Assembly: GCF_014489555.1 (NCBI RefSeq)
Contig: NZ_CP060784.1
Span: 4,242,501-4,306,500 of the forward strand
Direction of reading: 5' to 3'
From: Hymenobacter qilianensis
GTDB lineage: Bacteria > Bacteroidota > Bacteroidia > Cytophagales > Hymenobacteraceae
DNA length: 64,000 nucleotides
The number at the start of each line of letters is the position of its first letter. Position 1 is the stretch's first letter. The notes under the pieces are model-generated. The model was not told the DNA's origin. It worked only from the letters and a program-made list of their open reading frames with translations, and made no database searches. Positions 8,845-17,889 of this stretch are shown piece after piece. The position numbers and the translations under genes are program-made.

Positions 8845-10631
8845 TTAAACTGCCTTCAGCATCATGGCCCGAATGTACTTGACGGGCGCGCTGCCATAGC
8901 TCAGAAACTGCTCGTTAAAGGATTTGAGGTCAAATTTGCCCCCAGCTCTTTTTTCAGCTCTTCGCGCAGATCATAGATGGCGGTGTAGCCGCTGAAGTAG
9001 CTGCTGAGCTGCACCTGCGAGAGCGTGGCCCGACGCCACTTGTTAGTCGTTTCGCTTTCTTCCTGAAATCCGTCGCGCTGAAGCATTTTCAGAGCCGCTT
9101 CGCGGGAGATATTTCCTACGTGCACCTCGTGGTCGAGGATGGTATTGAGGGTCACGCGCATGTTCCATTTGTCCCACATCAGCCAGATTTCGTCGCTGTT
9201 CTGGCCGTAGCCGCTCTCCAGCATCATGCGCTCAGCATACACGGCCCAGCCTTCCACCATCGCGCCGTTGCCAAAAATGGCTTTTACCAGCGAGGGCGAG
9301 CGGTTGGCATATACGAGTTGGGTATAATGGCCCGGAATAGCCTCGTGGATGTTCAAAATCTGGAGGGTATAGTCGTTGTACTCACGCAGATAGCTCTCGG
9401 CCTGAGCTGGCGTAAGGTTGTCCAGCGGTTCTACGTTGTAGTAGGTATTGGCGGCCTTATCGTAAGGGCCGGGGGCCGAAATGCTGGCGCCCGCGCCGCT
9501 ACCGCGCATGTAGAGCGGCGTTTCGCGCACGACCAGCGGCTTGCTCGGGTCCTGGGTGAGCAGCTTCTTATCGTTGACAAATTTTATCAACACTGGAATC
9601 TGAGCTTTCACAGCCTCCACGAAACCCTCCTTCGTTGCGTGCTTTTCCGATAAGCGGCTGATTACGCGCTGAATCATGGCTACCGAATCGGTGGGCATGG
9701 GCTGACCGGCAAAGTACTTGGGCCACAGACGGGCCGCGCGGCGGCCCATATCACGCAGCAGGTAAGCCCGGTTATCCTGCGCTTTCTGGTACACTTGATC
9801 GGCGGAGTAAGCCGACTGAATATCCAGAGCAAACTTGCGGTCGAACAGCTCTTTACCCAGGCGGAAGCTCCGAAATTTGCCTCCCGCCAGCACTTCGCCG
9901 CGCAAAAACTTCAGGTAGTTCTCTATTACCAGGCGCGTGGTGGCAATGCGGTCTTGCAGCTCTTTCTTCTCGCGCGCATCCAAGCCGGAGCGTTTGATGG
10001 AGTCCTGCAACGCTGGCCCAAACACCTGCAACCCGCCCTCATTCTGCAAGATGGCCAGCTCGGTGTGCTCACGGGTCGGACGCTCGATGTTGGTCTGGGC
10101 CGCCTCGTAGTAATCAGGGGCGTGGTCGATCTTAATGGAAATTGCCCGCAGCCGCCGATCCAGCGGATAGTAGCGGCCGTTCAGGATTTCGGCAACCGAC
10201 GCGCCCAGGTTATAGCTGGAAGGGTCCCAGGACCAGCTGCGCAGGGTATCGCTATAAAAGCGCGACTTATCCAGATAGTTAAGCAGCAGATGATAATCGG
10301 TCTGGTTATTCGCCGACAAATCATTGACCTTGAAACCCGTCAGGCTCTTGCGCATCCGGGTCTGGGCAGCAGCCTCTACTTCCCGCCGCGCCGCCGTCGG
10401 GATAACTAACAGTGAATCATACCGATGATTGCCCTTTGCCGAGGCTAGCCGTGGATTGTAGTACCAGAGCGAATCGATAAACTGATTCTTATAGCGCTCA
10501 AAGCTTTCATTGACTTCAGCGGCGGGGTCGGCGGTGGCAGTAGTATCGGAGCTACCGCAGCTACCGAGAAGTGAGGCAGCCGCTAACGTACTGACGGCCA
10601 GCAATGATTTTAGGGTAGTAGTTGAGACCAT
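8845..10631 (-). CDS. DUF885 family lipoprotein, putative metallopeptidase (frameshifted)
   Basis: A large exported protein of the DUF885 family (595 residues after repair). The N-terminus is a lipoprotein signal ('LAAASLLGSCGSSDTT'). The family motif 'NIHEAIPGHYTQL' near residue 430 is a HExxxGH-type metal site, in keeping with peptidase activity proposed for the family. The C-terminus is out of frame as read: one extra G in the run at 8939-8943 replaces the terminal 'ANLTSNPLTSSF' with 'GKFDLKSFNEQFLSYG' and continues to a stop at 8845, matching family length. It is probably attached to the cell envelope and single-gene transcribed. Confidence 0.85.
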
Positions 10632-10766
10632 AGAAAGGGCAGTTTAGGTAGCAAGGTAATGGTCAGGGGCGGGTAATGCTAGGGTTTTGGCAGAGCCTCG
10701 CCCACTAGCCCACCTTCTCTTGCATAACCAGCCCCGGGGGCTTTTTGGCACGAAGGGGCTGCCTTT

Positions 10767-11216
10767 CTAGTCAGGTACGGAAGTCGTGTAGCTTACGGGC
10801 CCGCCATATGCCTGCCCAATGGCTACTAGCTCTACCCACCGCTCGCTTTGCTTGCGGCGGGTAAGCAAGGGCTGCCCGCCGCCGGTGTCCGAAGCACTGC
10901 CCCAGTATAGGCGCACCTGCAACGTCTCGCCTACCACGGTGCCCGCCACACTCAACACTCCAATACTGCGCTTAAACAGCCCATTTGTGGTAACCGTAAA
11001 CAGGGAATTATCGCTGTGGGCGATGCTGTAGCCGCGCTGCACCAGCACCTGAGCCAGCCGCCGCCAGCTTTCTGCCGACGTGCCGCTCAGAGCCAGCACC
11101 ATCGTATCGTCGTCTTTGCTGGCCGCCGCGCTGGCTGCCACCGCAGTGGGCGCAGTCTGGGCCTGTGCTATCTGCATGCATAAGCAAAACAGGCCGAGGA
11201 AAAGTAGTTTCTTCAT
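10767..11216 (-). CDS. Secreted hypothetical protein
   Basis: A 149-residue protein with a clear Sec signal peptide ('KKLLFLGLFCLCMQIAQAQT', cleavage probably after AQA). The mature part is small, with an Ala-rich linker followed by about 100 residues predicted by eye to be mixed alpha/beta ('AESWRRLAQVLVQRGYSIA', 'LQVRLYWGSASD'). I do not recognise a named family. It lies between the DUF885 gene and the divergent nuclease gene, with no operon partner. Confidence 0.55.
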   Translation of the reverse strand: MKKLLFLGLFCLCMQIAQAQTAPTAVAASAAASKDDDTMVLALSGTSAESWRRLAQVLVQRGYSIAHSDNSLFTVTTNGLFKRSIGVLSVAGTVVGETLQVRLYWGSASDTGGGQPLLTRRKQSERWVELVAIGQAYGGPVSYTTSVPD

Positions 11217-11254
11217 GGCTCAAAGTATAGAATTATTTGAATAGGTAAACATAT

Positions 11255-11297
11255 CTGCCGCGTGCGGTAGAGACGCGTTGCGACCGCACGCGGGCAG
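11255..11297. repeat. REP-like hairpin with GTAGAGACGCG core
   Basis: An inverted repeat: CTGCCGCGTGCGGT at 11255-11268 pairs with ACCGCACGCGGGCAG at 11283-11297, with one unpaired C. The loop contains AGAGACGCG, the same core seen in the repeat at 17097-17191. It sits between two divergent genes and is likely a dispersed extragenic palindrome. Confidence 0.55.
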
Positions 11298-11347
11298 CAA
11301 CCTACACTGCTTATTTGTATTGTTGTAACTCTAAAAAGCCCCCAGCC

Positions 11348-12765
11348 ATGCGTCTGCCCGCCTCTCTCCTATTTACTGGTTTCTTGCTGGCCCTGGCGCC
11401 GCTGGCCTGTTCTCAGCAAACACCCGAAACGCCTTCGTCTACGCGGCCAGGCGGGCCGTCCGCCATACCAGTGCAGTCGGCAACGCCGGCCTTGCTCGAA
11501 ACCTTCGAGACGGGCAGCAAAGGCGCTTATGCGGAGGCCGATGAAATTTTGCCTTCCGGTTCCTGGCACTTCACCGATGCCATGATCGGCTCCGCGCCTA
11601 CCGACCACAAAAACGGCACCCGCGCCGTGCGTCTCCGGGGTCGGGGCCGCCTGCGCATGAACTTCGACGCGCCCGCTGGCATCAAGTCGGTGCGCATCAG
11701 CAGCGCTACCTACGGCGACGACGCGCCCAGCACTTGGGAGCTATGGATAAGTCAGGACGGTGGCCGCCAGTACCAGCGGGCCGGCGCGGCGGTACGTACC
11801 AGCGGGCCGCGCCTCACCCTGAGCACCTTCGGGGTAAGTCCGGGGGCAAATTGCGGCTGGAGATCCGCAAAACAGATGGCGGCAACACCCGCCTCAACCT
11901 CGATGATATTGCTTTGCTTACGGCGGCCGGCGCTGCTACGCCGGCAGTGGCACCTGCTTCTGTGCCCGCGCCCAGCTCGCCGGCCCGCACTGCCGTCGTG
12001 GTCAGCCGCGACGACAATATGGCCCTCGGCAACCCCAGCGGCGCTACCAGCAGCCTGAGCACACCCAACAATTACCTGCTCAGCAAGCACCAGTACGCCA
12101 TGAGCTACAACGCCGGCCGGGGCATTCCGAACTGGGTAAGCTGGCATCTGAATCGGGCCTGGATGGGCAGCGCCCCCCGCCAGGACGACTTCCGCCCCGA
12201 CCCTGCCCTGCCCCGCGGCTTCTACCAGGTTTCCACCGGCAGCTACCTCGGCTCGGGCTTCGACCGGGGCCATAACTGCCCCTCCGCCGACCGCACTACC
12301 GACCTGGACGACAACTCTGCTACCTTCCTCATGACCAATATGATACCTCAGGCCGCTAATAACAACCAACGCACCTGGTCGGGGCTGGAAGAGTATGGGC
12401 GGCGGCTGGTTGATGCCGGTAATGAGGTCTACATTATCATGGGTAACTACGGCAAGGGCGGCACGGGACTCAACGGCCGCGCCACTACCATCGATCAGGG
12501 CCGCATCACGGTGCCCGCCCGCATCTGGAAGGTGCTGGTTGTCCTGCCCGAAGGCACCAACGACCTCCAGCGCATTGCGGCTGGTCAGGCCCGTGTGCTG
12601 GCCATAGACACACCCAACGATCAGAGCGTCAGCCCCGACTGGAGCCGCTACCGCGTATCGGTCGATGCTATTGAAGAAGCTACCGGCCTTGATTTGCTGA
12701 GCAACATTCCCCTGGAAGCGCAAGACCGCCTGGAAGCGCGAGTGGATACGGGGCCAACGCGGTAG
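11348..12765 (+). CDS. DNA/RNA non-specific endonuclease, NucA family, lipoprotein (frameshifted)
   Basis: A secreted or envelope-anchored nuclease of the NUC (endonuclease G/NucA) family, 472 residues after repair. It has a lipoprotein signal ('LALAPLACSQ'), a beta-rich N-terminal domain of about 150 residues with no named family, and a C-terminal nuclease domain. The active site is 'FDRGHNCPSADRTTD', with the catalytic His and the downstream Asn in 'TNMIPQAANNNQRTW'. Blocks such as 'ATFLMTNMIPQ' and 'DLLSNIP' closely resemble Anabaena NucA from memory. One extra G in the run at 11842-11846 joins the two frames ('SPGGKLRLEIRKTDG'). A NuiA-type inhibitor domain is encoded about 4 kb downstream on the other strand. 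Confidence 0.9.
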
Positions 12766-12789
12766 TAAGGCAATAAATACTTACAAAGC

Positions 12790-13020
12790 CCGTCATGTAG
12801 AGCGCCGCGAAGCATCTCGCGTGTTTCGTTGGAATGCTACTCTACTAACCAAGAACGTCATGCTGAGCGGAGTCGAAGCATCTCTACTGGTGACTAATTC
12901 CAATCGGTGCTCAACGAAGCGGGAGAGATGCTTCGGCAAGCTCAGCATGACAGTTAGTGTGGCAACCTCAGCTCGCAAGATGCTTCGCGCTGCTCTGCAT
13001 GACGGAGTAGGTGATTATTT
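12790..13020. repeat. Cluster of four REP-like repeats
   Basis: Between the nuclease and MFS genes are four related units with consensus about GTCATGCTGAGC...GAAGCATCTC. Two are in direct orientation (about 12794-12822 and 12858-12886) and two inverted (about 12922-12952 and 12977-13006). Together they form two large potential hairpins. The apparent short ORFs here on both strands are translations of the repeat. This type of repeat is familiar from other Cytophagales genomes; I see no transposase gene nearby. Confidence 0.7.
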
Positions 13021-13119
13021 AGTGGCACGCTCCTAATTCATATTTGCGTACGCTACCTCGTGACAGCCAGATTGCCCCCAGCGACTGTTCTGCTTGGCAA
13101 CTTGTAAAGATCTTCGCCG

Positions 13120-13127
13120 TATTTTTG
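13120..13127 (+). promoter_or_regulatory. Possible Bacteroidota -7 box
   Basis: TATTTTTG fits the Bacteroidota -7 consensus TAnnTTTG. No good TTTG is found at the ideal 19-base spacing upstream, so support is limited. It would give a leader of about 130 bases for the MFS gene. Confidence 0.35.
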
Positions 13128-13264
13128 CCCCGAGCTACCTCTTGAGTTAGTTCGTTCCGCTCCCTTTTCTCTCACCCACTATCCTGCCCATCATGCGTCC
13201 ATCGGCGCGTCATGGGCTTTTTTTGTCTCAATGCTCGTTCGCCAGAGCTATCCTCATACTGCTT

Positions 13265-14422
13265 ATGCTTACTCAAACTTCTGTTCCAGCTACTTCGCCG
13301 CACGTGCATCGGGTGGCTGTCAGTGCAATTTTCTTTTTGCAGGGCTTATGCTTTGCGAGCTGGGCATCGCGCATACCTACTATTCAACAACAGATGGGCT
13401 TCTCTGACACCCAACTCGGGCTAGTGCTGCTGGCGCTACCCGTGGGCCTGATGCTGTCCTTGCCGCTGTCGGGGTGGTTGGTGGCCCGGCACGGCAGCCG
13501 CTGGGTGGCGCTGGCAGGGGCGTTTTTGTACGCTTTTACCTTGCTTACGCTGGGGCTTGCTGCCAATCCATTGCAGCTGGTAAGCTGCCTTGTGTTCTTC
13601 GGGCTGGCAGCCAACATGCTCAATATCGCCATTAACACGCAGGCAGTAGGTGTAGAAGCGCTTTACAGCCGTTCTATTATGGCGTCGTTTCATGGCCTTT
13701 GGAGCTTGGCGGGCTTTGTGGGCGCGGCCGTAGGCACTATTATGATCGGGTATGGCATCAGTCCACTGCCGCACTTCGGCTTAATCACCGGTCTTATCAT
13801 AGCGGGCGTGCTGGTGGCCGGTCGCTACATATTGCCTGCCGACGCCAATAGCGCGTCCACCGACCAGCCAATATTTGTTTTACCCGATAAATCCTTACTT
13901 ATCCTGGGTCTTATTGCCTTTTGCTGTATGATCTGCGAAGGCGCCATGTTCGATTGGAGCGGGGTGTATTTTCGGAAGGTTGTACAGGCCGAGAAAGCGT
14001 GGGTAGGTGCTGGCTACACTGCGTTTATGAGCACTATGGCCGCAGGTCGCTTCGTAGCCGACCGTTTCACGAGTCACTTTGGCCGCGCCCGAACCTTACA
14101 GCTCAGCGGCCTGCTGACAGCTTCCGGGCTGTTGCTGGCGGTGCTGGTGCCGCAGCTCTGGCCGGCAATCGTAGGCTTTCTGCTTGTCGGGTTTGGGGTT
14201 TCGTCGGTGGTGCCGCTGGTGTACGGAGCAGCCGGACGCTCCACTGTCATGTCGCCGGGCGTGGCGCTGGCGGCGGTATCCACGGTGGGTTTTCTGGGTT
14301 TTTTAATCGGCCCGCCACTTATCGGGCTGGTTGCGGGCGCTACCAGTCTGCGGATCTCTTTTTCAATTATTGCGGTAATGGGACTGTGCATCGCCCTTCT
14401 GGCAGCCAAAGCGAAGCTGTAG
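13265..14422 (+). CDS. MFS transporter, YbjJ/FucP-like
   Basis: A 385-residue major facilitator family permease with about 12 hydrophobic segments. The loop after the second segment reads 'GWLVARHGSRWVALAG', the MFS motif-A-type loop, and 'FASWASRIPTIQQQMGFSD' resembles the N-terminus of the YbjJ-type group of sugar-like transporters. The substrate cannot be read from sequence. I prefer the ATG at 13265 because the 24 codons upstream (from 13193) encode a non-conserved-looking leader, but the earlier start is possible. The gene is single. Confidence 0.8.
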   Translation: MLTQTSVPATSPHVHRVAVSAIFFLQGLCFASWASRIPTIQQQMGFSDTQLGLVLLALPVGLMLSLPLSGWLVARHGSRWVALAGAFLYAFTLLTLGLAANPLQLVSCLVFFGLAANMLNIAINTQAVGVEALYSRSIMASFHGLWSLAGFVGAAVGTIMIGYGISPLPHFGLITGLIIAGVLVAGRYILPADANSASTDQPIFVLPDKSLLILGLIAFCCMICEGAMFDWSGVYFRKVVQAEKAWVGAGYTAFMSTMAAGRFVADRFTSHFGRARTLQLSGLLTASGLLLAVLVPQLWPAIVGFLLVGFGVSSVVPLVYGAAGRSTVMSPGVALAAVSTVGFLGFLIGPPLIGLVAGATSLRISFSIIAVMGLCIALLAAKAKL

Positions 14423-14472
14423 CCCCAGGTTGCGGCGGGGCATTCAGTGCTGCTATTGCATGATGCCCTGAG

Positions 14473-16127
14473 CTATGGCTGGGGGGCTTTTTTTGCCTGG
14501 CCAAAGAAGTTGCCGGGGTTCCAGGTGGGGCGTTGGACCTGGTTGGCAATCTGGTAGCCGATAAGGAAATTTAGCTGCGCGTACTTCTTGCCCGCTTCAA
14601 AGTCGAACACCCCATTTATATCGTCTTGGGGCTTGTGGTAATACTTGGCCCGCCATACCTGCACCTGCTCGCTTAAGTTATTTTTACCGTCGGCAGTCTT
14701 ATTCCCGTACTTGATATGAAGGGCCGGAATTCCCTGAGCCACAAAGCTATATTGATCGGAGCGAATAAAGCGATTTTGAGTGGGTTCGGGGTCGTCTTCT
14801 ACCGTCAGGCCCATCATCTGGCTGGCCGTGGCTACAGGCACGGCCAAGGAGGAATTCTCCGCCCCAGCGCCACCACCGATAATAAAGGAGCGATGATGGT
14901 GGGCATATCGGTGTTGATGTTGGCCACCAGCTGCGCTTTGGGCACGGTCGGGTTTTGGGCAAAATACGCCGAGCCCAGCAGCCCCATTTCCTCCCCGGTC
15001 ACGGCAACGATGAGAATCGAGCGCCGGGGTTTTTGCTTTAGCTTCTTGTAGGCACTGGCAATTTCCAATAGACTAGCCACGCCCGTTGCATTGTCGTGGG
15101 CGCCGTTGTAGAGCGAGTCGCCCAGCACCGGAGCGGCAATTCCCATGTGGTCGAGGTGGGCGCTGTGCACCACGTATTCAGCCCGAAGCTGAGGATCGGA
15201 GCCCAGTATTTTGCCTACTACGTTGAAGCTGGCTATATCCTGGTAGCGCGATGATTGGGTGGCACTTACGCGCGGCAGTAAGGGTGCAGAAGCCGCCCGA
15301 CCAGCACGCAGCGTTGCGAAGGCAGTGGCCGTATCAGTAGCAGCACCGGCAAACAGCTGGTTTAAAGTGGCCGCGTTTACGGCGCCTAACACCTGAATTT
15401 GCCCCCCAGCGTAGCTGCGCGATACACTTACCTTACCATCAGGCCCCAGCACGCTCACAACGCCCCGACTGAAGTTTGGCAGCTTGGAGGAAGGCTTCGG
15501 GAAAGCCAAAAGCACGCCCACGGCCCCATGCCGGGCGGCCGTTTGCAGAATGGTTAAGACATCTATATTGTAAAGGCGTACGGCGGCCGGAAACTGCTTT
15601 GGCTCCTCCCGGGTCACTACCACTACTTTGCCCTTCACATCGAGGCCGGCGTAGTCGTCGTAGCCCAGACCTGGGGCGCTGATGCCATATCCAGCAAATA
15701 CCAGTGGAGCTGCCGTCACGCTCGTGCGGGGCACTTCAGGGTTAGGATACAAGATGAATTCTTCGCCCGCTTTCAGTGCAGTGGCCTGACCTGCTGTGTT
15801 TTGCAGCTGCAAGGCAGCATCGGGCTCAGTGAAAGCGCGCCGCAGCTGCACCTGCTGGGTGAAGCTGCCATTGTCGCCGGCGGGCTCTACCCCTGCCTTT
15901 TTAAGCTGATCTACAACGTACTCAACGGCCATCTGATAGCCCGGCGTACCCGGCAGCCGGCCTTGCAGCTTGTCATCGGCCAGGTACTGCACGTGGGCCT
16001 TGTAATTGTCGGCGCTTACCTTGCTCAGCGCTTTCTGAACAGATTTTGGAGGCGCGGTAGCCGATTGGGCCCAGCTACTTTCGCTGAACAGCAGGAAAGC
16101 GCTAAGCAGAGAAACACAGTATTTCAT
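14473..16127 (-). CDS. M28 family metallopeptidase, secreted, with PA domain (frameshifted)
   Basis: A secreted zinc aminopeptidase of 551 residues after repair. It has a signal peptide ('LLSAFLLFSESSWAQS'), a protease-associated region around residues 130-270 ('LVFAGYGISAPGLGYDDYAG') and an M28 core with the metal ligands in 'VVHSAHLDHMG', 'NGAHDNATGVASLLE', 'AVTGEEMGLLGS', 'ANINTDMP' and 'YHKPQDDING'. The last ligand block is out of frame as read; one extra G in the G4 run at 14862-14865 restores 'VVALGAENSSLAV'. The C-terminal codons 'KKAPQP' are themselves a copy of the recurrent A-rich/C6 motif. Confidence 0.9.
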
Positions 16128-16163
16128 CAGGCAGGAAGGTGTTCAATTGCAAGGAGTTACGCT

Positions 16164-17059
16164 CTAGGTTTCTGTCAGCACGGTTTTGAAGCCGGCCAGC
16201 TTGCCTTCTTCGGTTTTTCCTAGTGCAAACGTCTGAATCTGTGGCCCTTTGCCAATGCGATAAACTTTGGTTTCCTGCAGCTCCTGCTTCATAAACATCT
16301 GCAGGGCTTTAAAGCGGTTGGCTAGCTCTACATTGTTAAGCACGCCGTTATCAGCAGTATGGTTGCGCAAAAACACCGTTAGCTCCTTCGTTTCTACTGG
16401 GGTGCCGTCGGGCTGCCCAAGCAGTCTCAGCAGGGCGGCGTCGGTGAGCTCACCCTCGGGAGCGGCGTAGCTCACTGCTTCCAGCGGCGCATCCGACTCG
16501 CTCATATAGAACAGCCCTTTGGTCATCGTTTGCAGCTGGTCCATAACGGCGTCGGAGGCCGGGGCATCGTCGCTGGAGGGCATTTTTGCCTTGCTGGATT
16601 CCCGAGCTGCTTTAGAATCAGGCGCTGGCTCGGTGGCCTGGCCTTGTGCGCTTGCTTCTGCCTCGGGGGGCAATTTGGCGCTGATGGCGGCGGCCAGCTC
16701 CTTCATGCGCGCTTCGGCCACTTTGATTTTCGGATTCGCAAAATTCATATCCGACACCCGATTCATCGGAATCAGGTGGATATGTGCGTGCGGCACTTCC
16801 AAGCCAATAACCGCCACCCCAATGCGCTTGCACGGCACGGCCTCGCGCACGGCCTGCGCCACGCGCTGGGCAAACTGATGCAGGGCCGCCAGCTCGGCGG
16901 GGGCAAATCGAAGATATAATCGACCTCGCGCTTCGGAATAACCAAGGTATGGCCTTCTACCAAAGGCGTAATATCCAGAAAGGCCAGATGATCAGCGTCT
17001 TCAGCAACTTTGTAGGCTGGCAGCTCGCCCGAAACGATGCGGGAAAAGATAGAAGGCAT
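16164..17059 (-). CDS. HIT family protein fused to a NuiA-type nuclease inhibitor domain (frameshifted)
   Basis: A 298-residue two-domain protein after repair. Residues 1-130 are a HIT nucleotide hydrolase/transferase: 'FSRIVSGELPAYKV', 'GHTLVIPKREVDYIFDLPP' and the catalytic triad 'HAHIHLIP'. A low-complexity linker of about 55 residues rich in Ala, Glu, Pro and Ser follows. Residues about 190-298 match nuclease A inhibitor (NuiA): 'GLFYMSESDAPLE', 'GTPVETKELTVFL', 'TKVYRIGKGPQIQTFALG' and a C-terminal '...VLTET', as in Anabaena NuiA whose end is VVET. The HIT half is split at the G run 16899-16903; one extra base restores 'DLPPAELAALHQFAQ'. The HIT-NuiA junction itself has no frameshift, so the fusion is real in the sequence. 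Confidence 0.85.
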
Positions 17060-17096
17060 AGCGAATGGTTTTGTAGGAGTTTGAAGCGCAATTGGC

Positions 17097-17191
17097 TGTA
17101 GAGACGCGAATTCGCGTCTGATCGTTGCTGAGATTGTTTAGCTGGCGCAGTTCCGGTCGTTCAACCACGAGACGCCAGTGCGCGTCTCTGC
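17097..17191. repeat. GAGACGCG palindromic repeat pair
   Basis: AGACGCGAATTCGCGTCT at 17102-17119 is a perfect 18-base palindrome, and GAGACGC...GCGTCTC at 17169-17188 is a second copy of the same core. Together with 11255-11297 they form a dispersed extragenic palindrome family with core TAGAGACGCG. Confidence 0.6.
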
Positions 17192-17244
17192 AAAAGCTCA
17201 ACTTAGTGCTGCACCGCTCGGTAAGGTAGAAATAAGTTGGAACG

Positions 17245-17284
17245 CAAAGAGGCGAGACTGTTCAAGTCTCGCCTCTTTGTTTTT
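17245..17284. terminator. Strong hairpin terminator downstream of greA
   Basis: A perfect 15-base stem (17245-17259 with 17265-17279, arms CAAAGAGGCGAGACT and its complement) with a 5-base loop. It is followed on the plus strand by TTTTTA; on the minus strand the arm ends in CTTTG. It lies just after the stop of greA (minus strand), so it probably serves greA, though the T tract is better on the plus strand. Confidence 0.6.
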
Positions 17285-17313
17285 ATTCTCAAGTGCGCAG
17301 TGCGCCGACGCGC

Positions 17314-17787
17314 TTAACGCGAAATCTCCAGAATCTGAAACTGCAGCTTACCAGCGGGCACCGTAATTTCGGCTACGTCGCCCACGGACAAGCCCAGCAA
17401 GCCTTTGCCAATCGGCGACTTCACGGAGATCTTACCGGCGGCGAGGTTGGCTTCTTCCTCGGCTACCAGAATGTAGTCGAGCACCATGTTGTTCTTCATG
17501 TTTTTAAGCTTGACTTTGCTCATTATCAAAGCTTTGCTCGCATCGATGTTCGATTCATCAATCACGCGGGCATTGCCAATAACTTCTTCAAGCTTGGAGA
17601 TTTTCAGTTCCAGGTGACCTTGCGCGTCCTTGGCGGCGTCGTACTCCGCATTCTCGCTCAGGTCGCCTTTGTCGCGGGCGTCGCGCAGTTGCTCGGCAGC
17701 CTCGGCCCGGCCGCGGATTTTCAGGTCCTGGAGCTCGTCCTTGAGCTTTTGCAGGCCTTCGGGGGTGTAATAATTAACAGTGGCCAT
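17314..17787 (-). CDS. greA: Transcription elongation factor GreA
   Basis: A 157-residue GreA. The N-terminal coiled coil spans about residues 8-75, with the acidic tip 'ARDKGDLSENAEYDAAK' carrying the Asp/Glu pair that stimulates RNA polymerase transcript cleavage; the C-terminal FKBP-like domain follows ('IGKGLLGLSVGDVAEITVP'). The start is the ATG at 17787 because the protein then begins MATVNYYT, as GreA proteins of the group do; the upstream in-frame codons belong to the leader, which contains a -7 box and a hairpin. Confidence 0.95.
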   Translation of the reverse strand: MATVNYYTPEGLQKLKDELQDLKIRGRAEAAEQLRDARDKGDLSENAEYDAAKDAQGHLELKISKLEEVIGNARVIDESNIDASKALIMSKVKLKNMKNNMVLDYILVAEEEANLAAGKISVKSPIGKGLLGLSVGDVAEITVPAGKLQFQILEISR

Positions 17788-17800
17788 GACGGTGGGATGG

Positions 17801-17869
17801 TAAGCTAAAAAACAAGAAGAACGGTCGGCAAAGCCAACCGTTCTCCCCAACAGGTTTAGGACAAATATA
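17801..17869 (-). promoter_or_regulatory. greA promoter -7 box and leader hairpin (possible attenuator)
   Basis: On the minus strand TATATTTG (17869-17862) fits the TAnnTTTG -7 box. Transcription starting just after it would enter a 12-pair hairpin (17844-17833 with 17829-17818, one G-U pair, 3-base loop) followed five bases later by six T residues (17812-17807). This sits before the greA ATG at 17787. The layout resembles a leader terminator, as is known for greA in E. coli, but similarity of mechanism is inference. Confidence 0.45.
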
Positions 17870-17889
17870 CGAATCCTGCCCAACTTACG

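Noticed and set aside
12821..13036. Small ORFs between the nuclease and MFS genes
   Set aside because: They are translations of the REP-like repeats on both strands.
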